The notes under the pieces are model-generated. The model made no database searches and was not told where the DNA came from. It saw only the letters and a program-made list of their open reading frames with translations. Source: Pseudomonadota bacterium (GTDB lineage: Bacteria > Pseudomonadota > Gammaproteobacteria > Steroidobacterales > JBCBZW01). From it: a stretch of DNA of 64,000 nucleotides. Where the stretch lies: the NCBI GenBank assembly GCA_039193195.1, contig JBCCWS010000028.1, positions 16,462 to 80,461 on the forward strand, in the 5' to 3' direction. This document shows positions 8,214 through 16,023 of the stretch, one piece after another. Every line of letters begins with the position of its first letter. The first letter of the stretch is position 1. Made by a program: the position numbers and the translations under genes.

Positions 8214-9796
8214 TGGTCCGGTTCAGTCATCGACACAAACGACCCTCACGATCCGCAGTTCGGGTCGCACCCAAGGGCAATCGCCTGCCCCTGGCCGTGG
8301 CGCTGGCACTAGGGCTCCTTCTGTTGCTAGGGGCGGCATCGTCGGTACTTGCTCAAGAGCCGCGCACTGCGCTCATGACCTGGTTGACCCAGGATCTTGA
8401 GCCAACGCTAAGTCAGCGGTTCACGGAGCATCCACGTTTGCGCGGGCAGGCCGTGCAGGTGCTGGCCATGCGGGGAACGCAAGCCCGCGTTCGCAGCGAT
8501 GCGCTCACCGAATCCATCGTCCGGCACCTGGGCAAGGCCCTCGCCGATCAGGCGGGTACGCGAGTCGTGCCAGTGGGAGCAGCGCCCTCGGCGCAGGCGT
8601 GTATGGCGCAGGCGGCGGTCGAGTATCGGATCGGCGTTGACGTGCGTGCACTTGGTGGCGAAGTACAGGTGGATGTGCGTGTGTTCGATGTGACCGAGGG
8701 CACCTGGGTGGGGGGCTTCGGTGGCAGCTGGAGCGGTGCGCTCACCGCGCGAGAGCGCAACGCTCAGGAGCGCGAGATGGTGGCCGAGTCCGCCCGCGGC
8801 GCGCGCGAGTTACCCTTTCAGGTCGGTCAGGCAGATCTGGTCGCCAAGGATCTCGCCGCACAGATCGACTGCATCATGGCTGGCGCCCGCCAGCGTGAAC
8901 CTCGAGGGGCAGCCCTTTACTTGGCACCGGCCGCGCAGCTCGATCCCCATCTGCAGAAGGCGGGCCTGCTCCTGATGCACGCGCTGCGTGCAAACCACGG
9001 CTGGCATCAGGTCACCACGATCGATGAGGCCGATCTTCTTCTGGAGTTGCACACGCAGGGGCTCGACCAGGATCTGAGCGTGTTTTGGGTGACCTTGAGT
9101 CGGGCGTCCGCGCAAGCGGCGCGCGAGCGCCGTGAGGGTCTCGTGGCGAGTGCTAGCACCTATGTGAACGGTGAGGACAGGCAAACCCGTGTCGCCGGGC
9201 GCACCGTTCGGTTGCCGAGGCCAGAGCCGGTTGCGACGCCTGCGCAAGCAGCACCGCCTGCAGTGGTCAGCGCGCCCACGGCGACGACCTTGTTGTCGCG
9301 CCCTCGCATGGTGATGCGACGCTCCCCGCGGGCTTGCGCCCAGGCCGCTGGCGCTAGGGCGGGGCGTGAGCTCAAGGAAACGTGTGCGGTCGTGGAGGTG
9401 GCGGTGACGCGACCCGCCACCGTCTTCTGGCTGTGGCAACCGGCGAGTTGCCGACTGCAACCAAGTCCAGGGGGTGTCCTGCCGCGGGTGGTCAGTCGTC
9501 GAGCGAATGGTGCGGATACCCTGACTGCGCGGTTGCAGTCGACGGATGGCACTGCCTACGACAGCGTCTACGTCATCGCGGTTGACGCGCGCACGGATGC
9601 CGAGCGAGTGCGGGAGGTTCTCGAGCGCCATCCGGGAGGGAGTGGCTGCGATGCGCCGCAATGGGAACGCGACTTACGGCGCTGGGCCTTGGCCCTGGAA
9701 TCCACCCTGCTGCGCCTTGGTGATGGAGCGGACTGGCAGGCGGTGCGCGCGCCGCGCCTGCCTACGCGGATGGTAAGTTCGGAGGCGCAGAGATGA
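8213..9796 (+). CDS. Secreted two-domain protein, FlgO/LpoB-like N-terminal part, operon gene 5
   Basis: 527 residues from ATG 8213, chosen because of AAGAGGAG at 8199-8206 and the TGATG overlap with the previous gene. A basic 24-residue n-region and a hydrophobic stretch (25-47, ending VLAQEP) form a signal or anchor. Residues 50-160 (RTALMTWLTQDLEPTLSQRF, then VEYRIGVDVRALGGEVQVDV) resemble the alpha/beta fold of FlgO/LpoB-type outer-membrane helper proteins. A C-terminal domain (about 380-510) has strands like DUF4384 (VEVAVTRPATVFWLWQP). Both assignments are by pattern only. The stop overlaps the next start by 4 nt. Confidence 0.55.
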   Translation: MVRFSHRHKRPSRSAVRVAPKGNRLPLAVALALGLLLLLGAASSVLAQEPRTALMTWLTQDLEPTLSQRFTEHPRLRGQAVQVLAMRGTQARVRSDALTESIVRHLGKALADQAGTRVVPVGAAPSAQACMAQAAVEYRIGVDVRALGGEVQVDVRVFDVTEGTWVGGFGGSWSGALTARERNAQEREMVAESARGARELPFQVGQADLVAKDLAAQIDCIMAGARQREPRGAALYLAPAAQLDPHLQKAGLLLMHALRANHGWHQVTTIDEADLLLELHTQGLDQDLSVFWVTLSRASAQAARERREGLVASASTYVNGEDRQTRVAGRTVRLPRPEPVATPAQAAPPAVVSAPTATTLLSRPRMVMRRSPRACAQAAGARAGRELKETCAVVEVAVTRPATVFWLWQPASCRLQPSPGGVLPRVVSRRANGADTLTARLQSTDGTAYDSVYVIAVDARTDAERVREVLERHPGGSGCDAPQWERDLRRWALALESTLLRLGDGADWQAVRAPRLPTRMVSSEAQR

Positions 9797-10572
9797 CAGT
9801 TCCAAGCCATACGGGCCGCTTCTGGCGTGGCGCAGGCGTCGGCGTAGTCTTGGGTCTGACGGCCGTCGTCGGTCTTGGCTGGTGGCTTGCTAGCGAACCG
9901 CAGACCGGTGGGCCGCCACCCGCGGTCACCCCCTTGGCGCCATCGCCCCCCGCCTCGCCGACGCCGATGCCAAGCTTCGCTCCGCCGGTCGAACGGCTGG
10001 CCGACCAGGACGCGCAGCCACCAGCAGCGTCGCAAGAGGCGGTCGCGATCGAACAGATGGCGGCCAGCGCGGCGGCGATGAGCCGAAGCGATGTCGTCGA
10101 AGCGCAAGAGCTCTCTGAAGAGGCGGTGGCGAGAGAGACGCCATCGGTCGTCGACGCCGCAGATAGGCGAGCGCTCGAAGTGGCTGAGGAACCCATCGAG
10201 CGGGATGCCCTACGTCTTCGTGATCGGTTCGACTCCTTGAGTGACGCGCTGCTTACGGAGGAGCAATCGCAAGTGACAGCAATATTGATTGATCCGATAG
10301 GTGGCGATCTTCTCGCGAGCGCGGAGGCATTGAGCGACCCGCCGCCTTCCTCAGGGCAGTGGATCGATGTCTGGCAGCCCTTCACCAGTCCGGTCTCAGC
10401 GCGAGGTTTCGCCGATCGTTTAGAGTTGTTGACGGGTTTTACCTATCGTGTGCAGCGTCGCCCTGGCGATGGGTTGCATCAGGTAGCGGTGCTGCCGGTG
10501 CCTGGCTATGCGCCCGAACAGATGTTGCGGCAAATCGCCGATCGCAGCGGCCTGGCGATGGCGTCGCCGTGA
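9793..10572 (+). CDS. Membrane-anchored SPOR-like protein, operon gene 6
   Basis: 259 residues. One transmembrane helix (13-33), then a Pro/Ala-rich and acidic linker (35-185), then a C-terminal domain (about 188-256: WIDVWQPFTSPVSARGFADR, then FTYRVQRRPGDGLHQVAVLP). This has the spacing of a SPOR domain, which binds denuded septal peptidoglycan glycans. Topology matches FtsN/DamX-type proteins: short cytoplasmic tail, anchor, disordered spacer, SPOR. Start and stop are shared with its neighbours (ATGA and TGATG). Confidence 0.6.
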   Translation: MTVPSHTGRFWRGAGVGVVLGLTAVVGLGWWLASEPQTGGPPPAVTPLAPSPPASPTPMPSFAPPVERLADQDAQPPAASQEAVAIEQMAASAAAMSRSDVVEAQELSEEAVARETPSVVDAADRRALEVAEEPIERDALRLRDRFDSLSDALLTEEQSQVTAILIDPIGGDLLASAEALSDPPPSSGQWIDVWQPFTSPVSARGFADRLELLTGFTYRVQRRPGDGLHQVAVLPVPGYAPEQMLRQIADRSGLAMASP

Positions 10573-11390
10573 TGCATCCACCGACCGCGCTCGCACGTGC
10601 CCTTGGCGCGTTTACGTCCCTAGCCGGGATGTTGCTGATGGCATCGGCTCACGCGCTTACCTCGGATCAGGCCTGGCAGCAGTTTTTGGCAGACGAGACG
10701 CGACATCTGCCCGCCTCTGGTTACCCTTACCAGCATTGCTTCGCCGAGTCGGCCCGACGCTACGACTTACCCGAGGCTCTGCTGCTGGCTGTAGGTCGCG
10801 GTGAGAGCGCCCTGGATCCTCTCGCAAGATCCCATGCCAACGCCTATGGGCTGATGCAGATTCAGTGGCCGGGGACAGCCAAGCACCTTGGGATCCACAG
10901 CGTACGCACGCTGCTCAACCCATGCCGCAACGTGGATGCGGGGGCGCGTTACTTAAGGGAACTTCTAGGCCGCTACGGAAGCTTGGAGCGGGCACTGGCC
11001 GCCTACAACGTGGGTCCAGGTCGAGTGTCTGAGCGAGCTGACGTGCCCCTTCCTGGTGCCGGTCATCGCTACAGCCAGTACATCTACCGGCAGCTGGCAA
11101 AGGGTGGAGACCGCGCTTCGCCGCCGCCGTTGAAGGCCGGGAAGGCGCCGGCATCGCCAACCGCGCCTACGGCGCGGGCCTATCCGCAAACCCACCATCT
11201 GGTTGTGTTCGATAGTCCTGTCCGTGCGCATTCACTCGCCCATGCCCTGTCGCGACGCTATCCACAGCTGGATGTTTCCGCGCAACGTCTCGATGCTCGT
11301 AACTTCGCCGTCACGGTGGTGTTGGCGAGTGAGGCGACCTCGCGCGCTAGCCGCGAGGCCCTGCGCCGTGCGGGCTTCGAGTTGCCTTGA
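10572..11390 (+). CDS. Lytic transglycosylase (SLT family) with C-terminal SPOR-like domain, operon gene 7
   Basis: 272 residues with a signal peptide (about 1-28). The SLT domain carries the catalytic Glu78 in GRGESALDP, the AYGLMQIQWPGTA motif and the substrate-groove motif AYNVGPG near 148-154. These enzymes cleave peptidoglycan glycan strands to 1,6-anhydro ends in the periplasm. A Pro-rich linker leads to a second domain (about 205-272: HHLVVFDSPVRAHSLAHALS, ending EALRRAGFELP) that looks like a SPOR fold. Pairing with the preceding SPOR-like protein suggests both act on the same cell-wall substrate. Confidence 0.8.
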   Translation: MHPPTALARALGAFTSLAGMLLMASAHALTSDQAWQQFLADETRHLPASGYPYQHCFAESARRYDLPEALLLAVGRGESALDPLARSHANAYGLMQIQWPGTAKHLGIHSVRTLLNPCRNVDAGARYLRELLGRYGSLERALAAYNVGPGRVSERADVPLPGAGHRYSQYIYRQLAKGGDRASPPPLKAGKAPASPTAPTARAYPQTHHLVVFDSPVRAHSLAHALSRRYPQLDVSAQRLDARNFAVTVVLASEATSRASREALRRAGFELP

Positions 11391-11418
11391 GCAGATCGAT
11401 CTACGGAGGACCACGTCC

Positions 11419-11901
11419 ATGCTTGCGCTTAGCCACCGCCACTCTCTCCCCCTAGCGTTGACGATGGTGTTCGCGGTGCTGCTGGGGGCACCCGCGAGCG
11501 CGGACAATCGGTACCGCGTGGGTGAACGCTACGATCCCCCGCCGCGCGTGTACTACGACTACGCTCCCGTAGTCGACGTCAGGGCGCTGCGCGAGCAAGT
11601 GCCGGTGCCCGCCGCTTGCTTGCCTTCGACGCAAGCCGATGAGGCGACCTTACCGAACCTAGGGGTCGTGCGAGAGTTCGCGGCGTCGATTGCGAGCGCC
11701 ATCGTGCAGGAAGCAGAGGCTCAGGCAGACGCGCGCGAGCAGGCGCGTGAGCGCCGTCACAGATGTGAGCGCGAGCGTGTGGAGCCGCGGATCACCGCCT
11801 ACGAGGTGACGTACCGCTATCGGGGCGAGCAGTACCGCCGGGTGATGACGCGCGACCCGGGCGACGAGGTGCGCGTGCGCGTGGAAGTGCGCACGCACTA
11901 A
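11419..11901 (+). CDS. Secreted protein with RYRGxxY...DPGDxVRVRV C-terminal motif, operon gene 8
   Basis: 160 residues from ATG 11419, set by ACGGAGGA at 11403-11410 and the signal peptide (about 1-28, ending ASADN). A charged helix (about 95-120) leads to a C-terminal beta segment ITAYEVTYRYRGEQYRRVMT followed by DPGDEVRVRVEV. This tail is the one usually found at the end of outer-membrane glycine-zipper 2TM lipoproteins, but the glycine zipper and lipobox are missing here. It starts 28 nt after the transglycosylase gene and is the last gene of the operon, converging on pomB. Confidence 0.65.
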   Translation: MLALSHRHSLPLALTMVFAVLLGAPASADNRYRVGERYDPPPRVYYDYAPVVDVRALREQVPVPAACLPSTQADEATLPNLGVVREFAASIASAIVQEAEAQADAREQARERRHRCERERVEPRITAYEVTYRYRGEQYRRVMTRDPGDEVRVRVEVRTH

Positions 11902-11903
11902 CG

Positions 11904-12947
11904 CTAGATGTCCTCGTCGTAGACGGCGGTCGGGGCAGGACCCGCAGGCGCCTGGGGCACGTTCACCCGATTGGGGGCCGCTCGGCGCTGTAGGAAGGGT
12001 GCCAACTCGCGCACATCGTTGATGAGCACGGGCTCGGCAGCTCCACCCTCCGGCGGCGGCTCGTCCGTCGGCAGCGTCAGGGTCATCAGGCCGCCCTCCA
12101 CCTTGCCTACCACGCTGCCGAGCCGCTCGACCACCTCTGACATGTCGTCTTCCGCGTCCTTGTTGCGATCGATGAGCACGTCCACGCGCCGGTTGGCGGC
12201 CCGGCCGTCGCGCGTGTCGTTGGTCTCTACTGGTTCCGTATCGGCGTGGCCGACCACGAGCAATCGCGCCGGCTCGAGCACACTGTTGCCCAGCATCTCC
12301 TGGGTGACCGAGACGGCCCTGGACGCCGACAGCTCCCAGTTGGAGCGGAAGCGGGCAGTGGCGATCGGCACGTTGTCCGTATGACCTTCGACGCTGACCT
12401 GTCCCGACAGCTCGGCGAGCAGATCGCGGATACGATGAATGACAGGGACGAAGTCCTGCTTGAGATCCGCCGAGCCACTATCGAAGGAAGCCTTCTCCTG
12501 GATGTGGATGGTGATCGTGTCCTTATCCCATTCGAGCTCCAGTTCGCCGTCCTTGAGCTGCTGTTCCAGAGCCTCGACCACCTTCGCCACATCCTCGAAG
12601 TCCGCTCCCTGCTTCTCGAGCCACTTCAGGGAATTCTTGTTGGTTTGGATGGTGAACTGGCGAACGGATTTGATCGGCGTCGGTTCGGGCTTACCTGGAC
12701 GGAACTCTCGCGCGATGATGCTGGTGCCGCGAGGCATGACGCGGGTCTCCACATCGGCCTGGACGCCGAAGGCGTTCTTGATCTCGCCGGCGAGCTCCTT
12801 GAATTTGTTGATGTCCATCTCCGAGAACGCCAGTAGGAGCACGAAGAAGCTCATCAGCAGTGTACTGAGATCGGCAAAGGTGGACATCCACAGCGGTGCG
12901 CCCGGTTCGCATTCGCACTCTTCGCCGGTGTCCTCATCCCCATCCAT
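11904..12947 (-). CDS. pomB: Flagellar stator protein PomB (Na+-type MotB)
   Basis: 347 residues. The plug/transmembrane part PLWMSTFADLSTLLMSFFVL holds the ion-binding Asp26. The downstream GVQADVETRVMPRGTSIIA and EFRPGKPEPTPI segments match PomB of Vibrio closely rather than E. coli MotB, which argues for Na+ coupling. An OmpA-like peptidoglycan-binding domain (about 155-270) contains VEGHTDNVPI and ANRRVDVLI. About 70 extra C-terminal residues, Pro-rich at the end, exceed the usual PomB length and are of unknown use. It follows pomA after 15 nt and has a good GAGGAA ribosome site. Confidence 0.93.
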   Translation of the reverse strand: MDGDEDTGEECECEPGAPLWMSTFADLSTLLMSFFVLLLAFSEMDINKFKELAGEIKNAFGVQADVETRVMPRGTSIIAREFRPGKPEPTPIKSVRQFTIQTNKNSLKWLEKQGADFEDVAKVVEALEQQLKDGELELEWDKDTITIHIQEKASFDSGSADLKQDFVPVIHRIRDLLAELSGQVSVEGHTDNVPIATARFRSNWELSASRAVSVTQEMLGNSVLEPARLLVVGHADTEPVETNDTRDGRAANRRVDVLIDRNKDAEDDMSEVVERLGSVVGKVEGGLMTLTLPTDEPPPEGGAAEPVLINDVRELAPFLQRRAAPNRVNVPQAPAGPAPTAVYDEDI

Positions 12948-12962
12948 CGGTTCTTCCTCGCC

Positions 12963-13718
12963 CTAGTCCTTGCTGCCGCGCTGCTTTACGGGCAGGTAGT
13001 TCTCGAGCATGCCCTCGATGACGCGCGGGTTTTGGCCATCCTGAATGGCGATTAGCGCGTCGATGATGAGGGACTTCGAGTGCTTCTCTTCCTTCGAGCG
13101 CAGGATGAGCTTGTCGGCGATGGGGAAGGCCACCACGTTGGCGAGCACGGCCCCGTACAGGGTGGTGAGCAGGGCGACGGCCATGGCGGGACCGATTTGC
13201 TTCGGGTCGTCCATGTTGGAGAGCATCTGCACCAGGCCGATTAGGGTGCCGATCATGCCCATGGCGGGGGCGACGTCGCCGATGGCCTTGAACACGGCTT
13301 GCCCTTGGGAGTGGCGATCCACCGTGAGGGCAAGGTCCTTATTGAGGAGCGTCTTCACCGTCGCAGCGTCGTGGCCGTCGACCAGGTAGCCGATTCCCTT
13401 CTTCATGAAGTCGTCGGGAATCTCAGCGCTCTCCAGTGCCAGCAGACCACCCTGACGCGACATCTGGGCCAGCTCCACGGCCTTGTCGACGAGTGCTCTG
13501 GGCTCGCTGACCTTCACCATGATCGCCTTCATCGCCACGCCAGCGGCGGCGAGGAATTGGCCGATGGTGAACTTCGACAGCGCCACCATCAACGTGCCGC
13601 CGAATACGACCAGGATGGAAGGTGGGTTAATAAAGACGAGTGCGGAGCCGCCCAGCATGACGGCGAGTGCCATGACTGCAAAAGCCCCGACGAAGCCTAC
13701 TATGGTGGCGAGATCCAA
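12963..13718 (-). CDS. pomA: Flagellar stator protein PomA (Na+-type MotA)
   Basis: 251 residues, the family length. The start MDLATIVGFVGAF, the motif GDVAPAMGMIGTLIGLVQML SNMDDPKQIGPAMAVALLTT in the third and fourth helices, and the tail IAIQDGQNPRVIE match PomA. Four transmembrane helices surround a cytoplasmic loop that contacts FliG. PomA4-5/PomB2 complexes drive Na+-dependent rotation. A sigma28-like box lies 41 nt upstream of the start. The gene is convergent with the preceding envelope operon and downstream of flgN on the same strand. Confidence 0.94.
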   Translation of the reverse strand: MDLATIVGFVGAFAVMALAVMLGGSALVFINPPSILVVFGGTLMVALSKFTIGQFLAAAGVAMKAIMVKVSEPRALVDKAVELAQMSRQGGLLALESAEIPDDFMKKGIGYLVDGHDAATVKTLLNKDLALTVDRHSQGQAVFKAIGDVAPAMGMIGTLIGLVQMLSNMDDPKQIGPAMAVALLTTLYGAVLANVVAFPIADKLILRSKEEKHSKSLIIDALIAIQDGQNPRVIEGMLENYLPVKQRGSKD

Positions 13719-13758
13719 CCCAGTCCCCCAAAAATTCGAGTGAGAACGACTGCTAGCT

Positions 13759-13785
13759 TAGTCGGCGGGGGGGACACGGACTTGA
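13759..13785 (-). promoter_or_regulatory. Candidate sigma28 (FliA) promoter for pomAB
   Basis: On the minus strand TCAA (13785-13782), 15 nt, then GCCGACTA (13766-13759). Compared with TAAA-N15-GCCGATAA this keeps the spacing and most of the -10 box. It would start RNA about 30 nt before pomA, sensible for a late flagellar gene pair. Confidence 0.5.
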
Positions 13786-13861
13786 CGGACGGCTCGCAGA
13801 AGTGAGACGGCGCGCTGTCAGGTGATGGCAGCTTTGCGAGCCTGTTCCCGTTCGAAGGTGG

Positions 13862-14365
13862 TTAGCGGCGGGGGAGTTGCCCGATCGTGCTGGAGAGGGC
13901 TCCGTCCGGGCCGTAGACCGGAGTGGGTGTCTCCTCGCCGGCAGCGGCGTGGAGTAAGAGGAGCGTCTGCTCGGCGCGATTGCGCAGGCGAGTGCTCAGC
14001 AGCCCGTTGCGCTCGTTCAGTTCCTTGCACTCTAATGTGAGCGCTTGCAAGGCCCGCCAACTCCCGGCGAGGGTGCCGTCTTGGTCTAAGGTGCGAAGAT
14101 GAGCCTCCAGCCCCTCGGGGGTCGGCAAACCTTCGCCCGCTTGGTCGGCTAGGCGTTTGCGGGGATCCGCCTCGTGGAGGCGAGCAATGCAGTCACGCTT
14201 GCTTTCCAGCGCGCTGTCTAAGGCGTTTTGATCGCGCTGCTCGAGGGCTCTGCGTTCGGTGCGCAGCGTAGCCTTCAGTGCATCGGTCAGGGCAGCGCAC
14301 TCGCGCAGACAGCGGCCAGCGAAGGACCGCGGGCTGTCGGGGTTGGGTGTTTCGGGCATTGCCAT
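13862..14365 (-). CDS. flgN: Flagellar export chaperone FlgN
   Basis: 167 residues, mostly helical, with the FlgN pattern: LTDALKATLRTERRALEQRD near the N terminus, SKRDCIARLHEADPRKR in the middle, and LTLECKELNERNGLLSTRLR near the C-terminal substrate-binding helix. FlgN holds the hook-filament junction proteins FlgK and FlgL in the cytoplasm for export; both are encoded at 23289-26416. It lies 8 nt after flgM and shares its sigma28 promoter. Confidence 0.85.
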   Translation of the reverse strand: MAMPETPNPDSPRSFAGRCLRECAALTDALKATLRTERRALEQRDQNALDSALESKRDCIARLHEADPRKRLADQAGEGLPTPEGLEAHLRTLDQDGTLAGSWRALQALTLECKELNERNGLLSTRLRNRAEQTLLLLHAAAGEETPTPVYGPDGALSSTIGQLPRR

Positions 14366-14373
14366 GCCGTCGA

Positions 14374-14712
14374 CTAGTTCCGGTACAGCAGCGAGGCGAT
14401 GCCACCTTCGGCGGCGAGCAGCTTCTCGGCGACGCGTTCGGCATCGATGCGGTACTCCCCGTTAGCCAGGGCCGTACGCACTTGCTCGACGCGCGCCGCA
14501 TTGACCGCCGGCGATGCAGCGATCTGCTCGTCCAGCGCCTGCAACAGGGCGGCGTCCTCGGTAAGGGACACGGTCTCGGTGGTCGCTAGCGTGGACCGTG
14601 ATGTCGCACCGGTGCCGGTGTTAGTGGATCGGGCGCTACGGTCGGGACCGATGATCCCCGGGTAGCTGCCGCTGGCGCCGCTGCTGCTGGGGCCCGTGAT
14701 CTTGTCCGTCAC
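14374..14712 (-). CDS. flgM: Anti-sigma28 factor FlgM
   Basis: 112 residues. FlgM is an intrinsically disordered inhibitor of FliA that is exported when the hook is complete. The N-terminal half is Ser/Thr/Gly-rich; the C-terminal helices (VSLTEDAALLQALDEQIAAS, then VEQVRTALANGEYRIDAERV) are the FliA-binding region, with the typical GEYRIDAERVAEKLL motif. GTG at 14712 is preferred because GGAG lies 6 nt upstream; a TTG at 14724 would extend it by four residues. It precedes flgN in a two-gene late operon. Confidence 0.92.
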   Translation of the reverse strand: MTDKITGPSSSGASGSYPGIIGPDRSARSTNTGTGATSRSTLATTETVSLTEDAALLQALDEQIAASPAVNAARVEQVRTALANGEYRIDAERVAEKLLAAEGGIASLLYRN

Positions 14713-14799
14713 CTCAGTCTCCAATAGCTTGTGGTGGGTAAGGGCATCATCCGACCGAGGAGCGCCACACTGGCGGCGATCCCCCGTCCTGTGACCTGG

Positions 14800-14826
14800 T
14801 TATCGGCAGGGGTCGCGCCGACTTTA
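14800..14826 (-). promoter_or_regulatory. Consensus sigma28 promoter for flgMN
   Basis: The minus strand reads TAAA (14826-14823), exactly 15 nt, then GCCGATAA (14807-14800). This is a perfect match to the enterobacterial FliA consensus TAAA-N15-GCCGATAA. It lies 88 nt upstream of the flgM start and gives the feedback loop in which sigma28 drives its own inhibitor. Confidence 0.88.
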
Positions 14827-14898
14827 GGGATTCTGTGAAGCGCGTCCGTGCAAAGGTCGCAAATTCGACAAAAACGGCACTGTAGGCGGCGCCCGTTG

Positions 14899-15624
14899 TC
14901 ATTCCAGCAGCACCTCCACCACCTTGGCGCTGCGAATCACCCCCTCGACGACGACCTGGGATCGCAAGTTACGCACCCTGATGAGCTCCCCTCGGCTGCC
15001 ATCCTCTAGCGCCTCACCGGGCATGCCCACGGCGACACCGCTCGAACTCGCCTTCAAGAGAACCTCTTGCCCCGCCACGATGTCGTGGCTGTGCCCGACG
15101 TTGCTAGGGGTGACCACCGCGCCGGCGGCAACCGGACGCAAGGTGGGTCGGCCGACAAGCTCCTCGTGGCGATGGAACCAGCCGTAGGGAAGCTGATCGA
15201 TGCGCCGCTCCTCGAGGTAGAGATCCTCGCCCAACAGCCGCTGCCCACGGGCCAGGGGACGTCTGGCGATGATGACCTCCGCGTAGGTTTCCAAAGCCAC
15301 TCTTATATACGCGGTCCACACGACCGGTGCCTCGCACTGGAGAGAGACCGTTCGGTAGGCGCCGGGACGTCGGCCAGGGTCGCGTATGGCTGCGGTGGGT
15401 GTCTCAGCGCAAGCCTGCAGCTTCAGGCGTGGATCGAGTCGCTGTGCCCTCACCACACGACGGTACCCATCGCTCGGTTGGGCGGCCCTCACTGTTCGCT
15501 CAGCTATCGCGCTGAGTGCCTCTAAGGGTTGCCAGTGGGTCGGCGGCGTCGTGGCTCCGGCGGCGGGTGTCAGCAGCATGGCGCCGACGCCGATCAGTGC
15601 CCAGAGCCGAATTGCTATCCCCAT
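14899..15624 (-). CDS. flgA: P-ring assembly chaperone FlgA
   Basis: 241 residues. Signal peptide (about 1-24), then a SAF-type domain and the C-terminal FlgA domain. Recognisable segments are RPLARGQRLLGEDL, GRPTLRPVAAGAVVT and the closing RSQVVVEGVIRSAKVVEVLL. FlgA is a periplasmic chaperone that helps FlgI (21101) form the P ring around the rod. It is transcribed away from flgB under its own sigma54 promoter. About 175 nt separate its stop from the flgM promoter region. Confidence 0.92.
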   Translation of the reverse strand: MGIAIRLWALIGVGAMLLTPAAGATTPPTHWQPLEALSAIAERTVRAAQPSDGYRRVVRAQRLDPRLKLQACAETPTAAIRDPGRRPGAYRTVSLQCEAPVVWTAYIRVALETYAEVIIARRPLARGQRLLGEDLYLEERRIDQLPYGWFHRHEELVGRPTLRPVAAGAVVTPSNVGHSHDIVAGQEVLLKASSSGVAVGMPGEALEDGSRGELIRVRNLRSQVVVEGVIRSAKVVEVLLE

Positions 15625-15725
15625 GGTCCTTCTCCGCGCGTAAGCCCTGATTCTTAAAAGGGCTAAGGTAATGGTCTATCGTTACACTGGACATGCCTGA
15701 GGTCACGTCCGGTCTACCAGGTAGA

Positions 15726-15742
15726 TGCAAAGCGCGTGCCTA
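15726..15742 (-). promoter_or_regulatory. Sigma54 promoter for flgA
   Basis: The minus strand reads TAGGCACG-CGCT-TTGCA, with GG at 15740-15739 and GC at 15728-15727, separated by the required 10 nt. This fits the -24/-12 consensus TGGCACG-N4-TTGCA closely. It lies about 100 nt before flgA. Confidence 0.8.
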
Positions 15743-15949
15743 TCAAATCTCTGCGCTTTCAGCCCACAGGCAGGGCGATCGCAGGCGTACCCCAGCGCCG
15801 CTCGTGGGCAAACCCTTGCCGCCCGTTGCCGCCCGACGGCAAGTCTCGTGTGCTTGCTAGGCACCCGTTGCCGTGCTCCCTGCGGGCTGGTTCACATCGC
15901 CCGTGAGCGCTGGTTCACAGGCCGCCCGCTCAGCGGTGAACTCCAGGAC

Positions 15950-15965
15950 TGGCACGCAAGTTGCT
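15950..15965 (+). promoter_or_regulatory. Sigma54 promoter for the flgB operon
   Basis: TGGCACG-CAAG-TTGCT is an exact match to the -24/-12 consensus, with GG at 15951-15952 and GC at 15963-15964. RNA would start near 15976, about 50 nt before flgB. Together with the opposite promoter at 15726-15742 it fills the 399-nt flgA-flgB interval, which holds no gene. Such promoters need an FleQ/FleR-type activator; its site was not identified. Confidence 0.85.
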
Positions 15966-16023
15966 CCTATCCCATGGGAGCGAAGCCGTGAGTCGCTCAT
16001 TCAGCACTTGCCCGGAGGCACAC

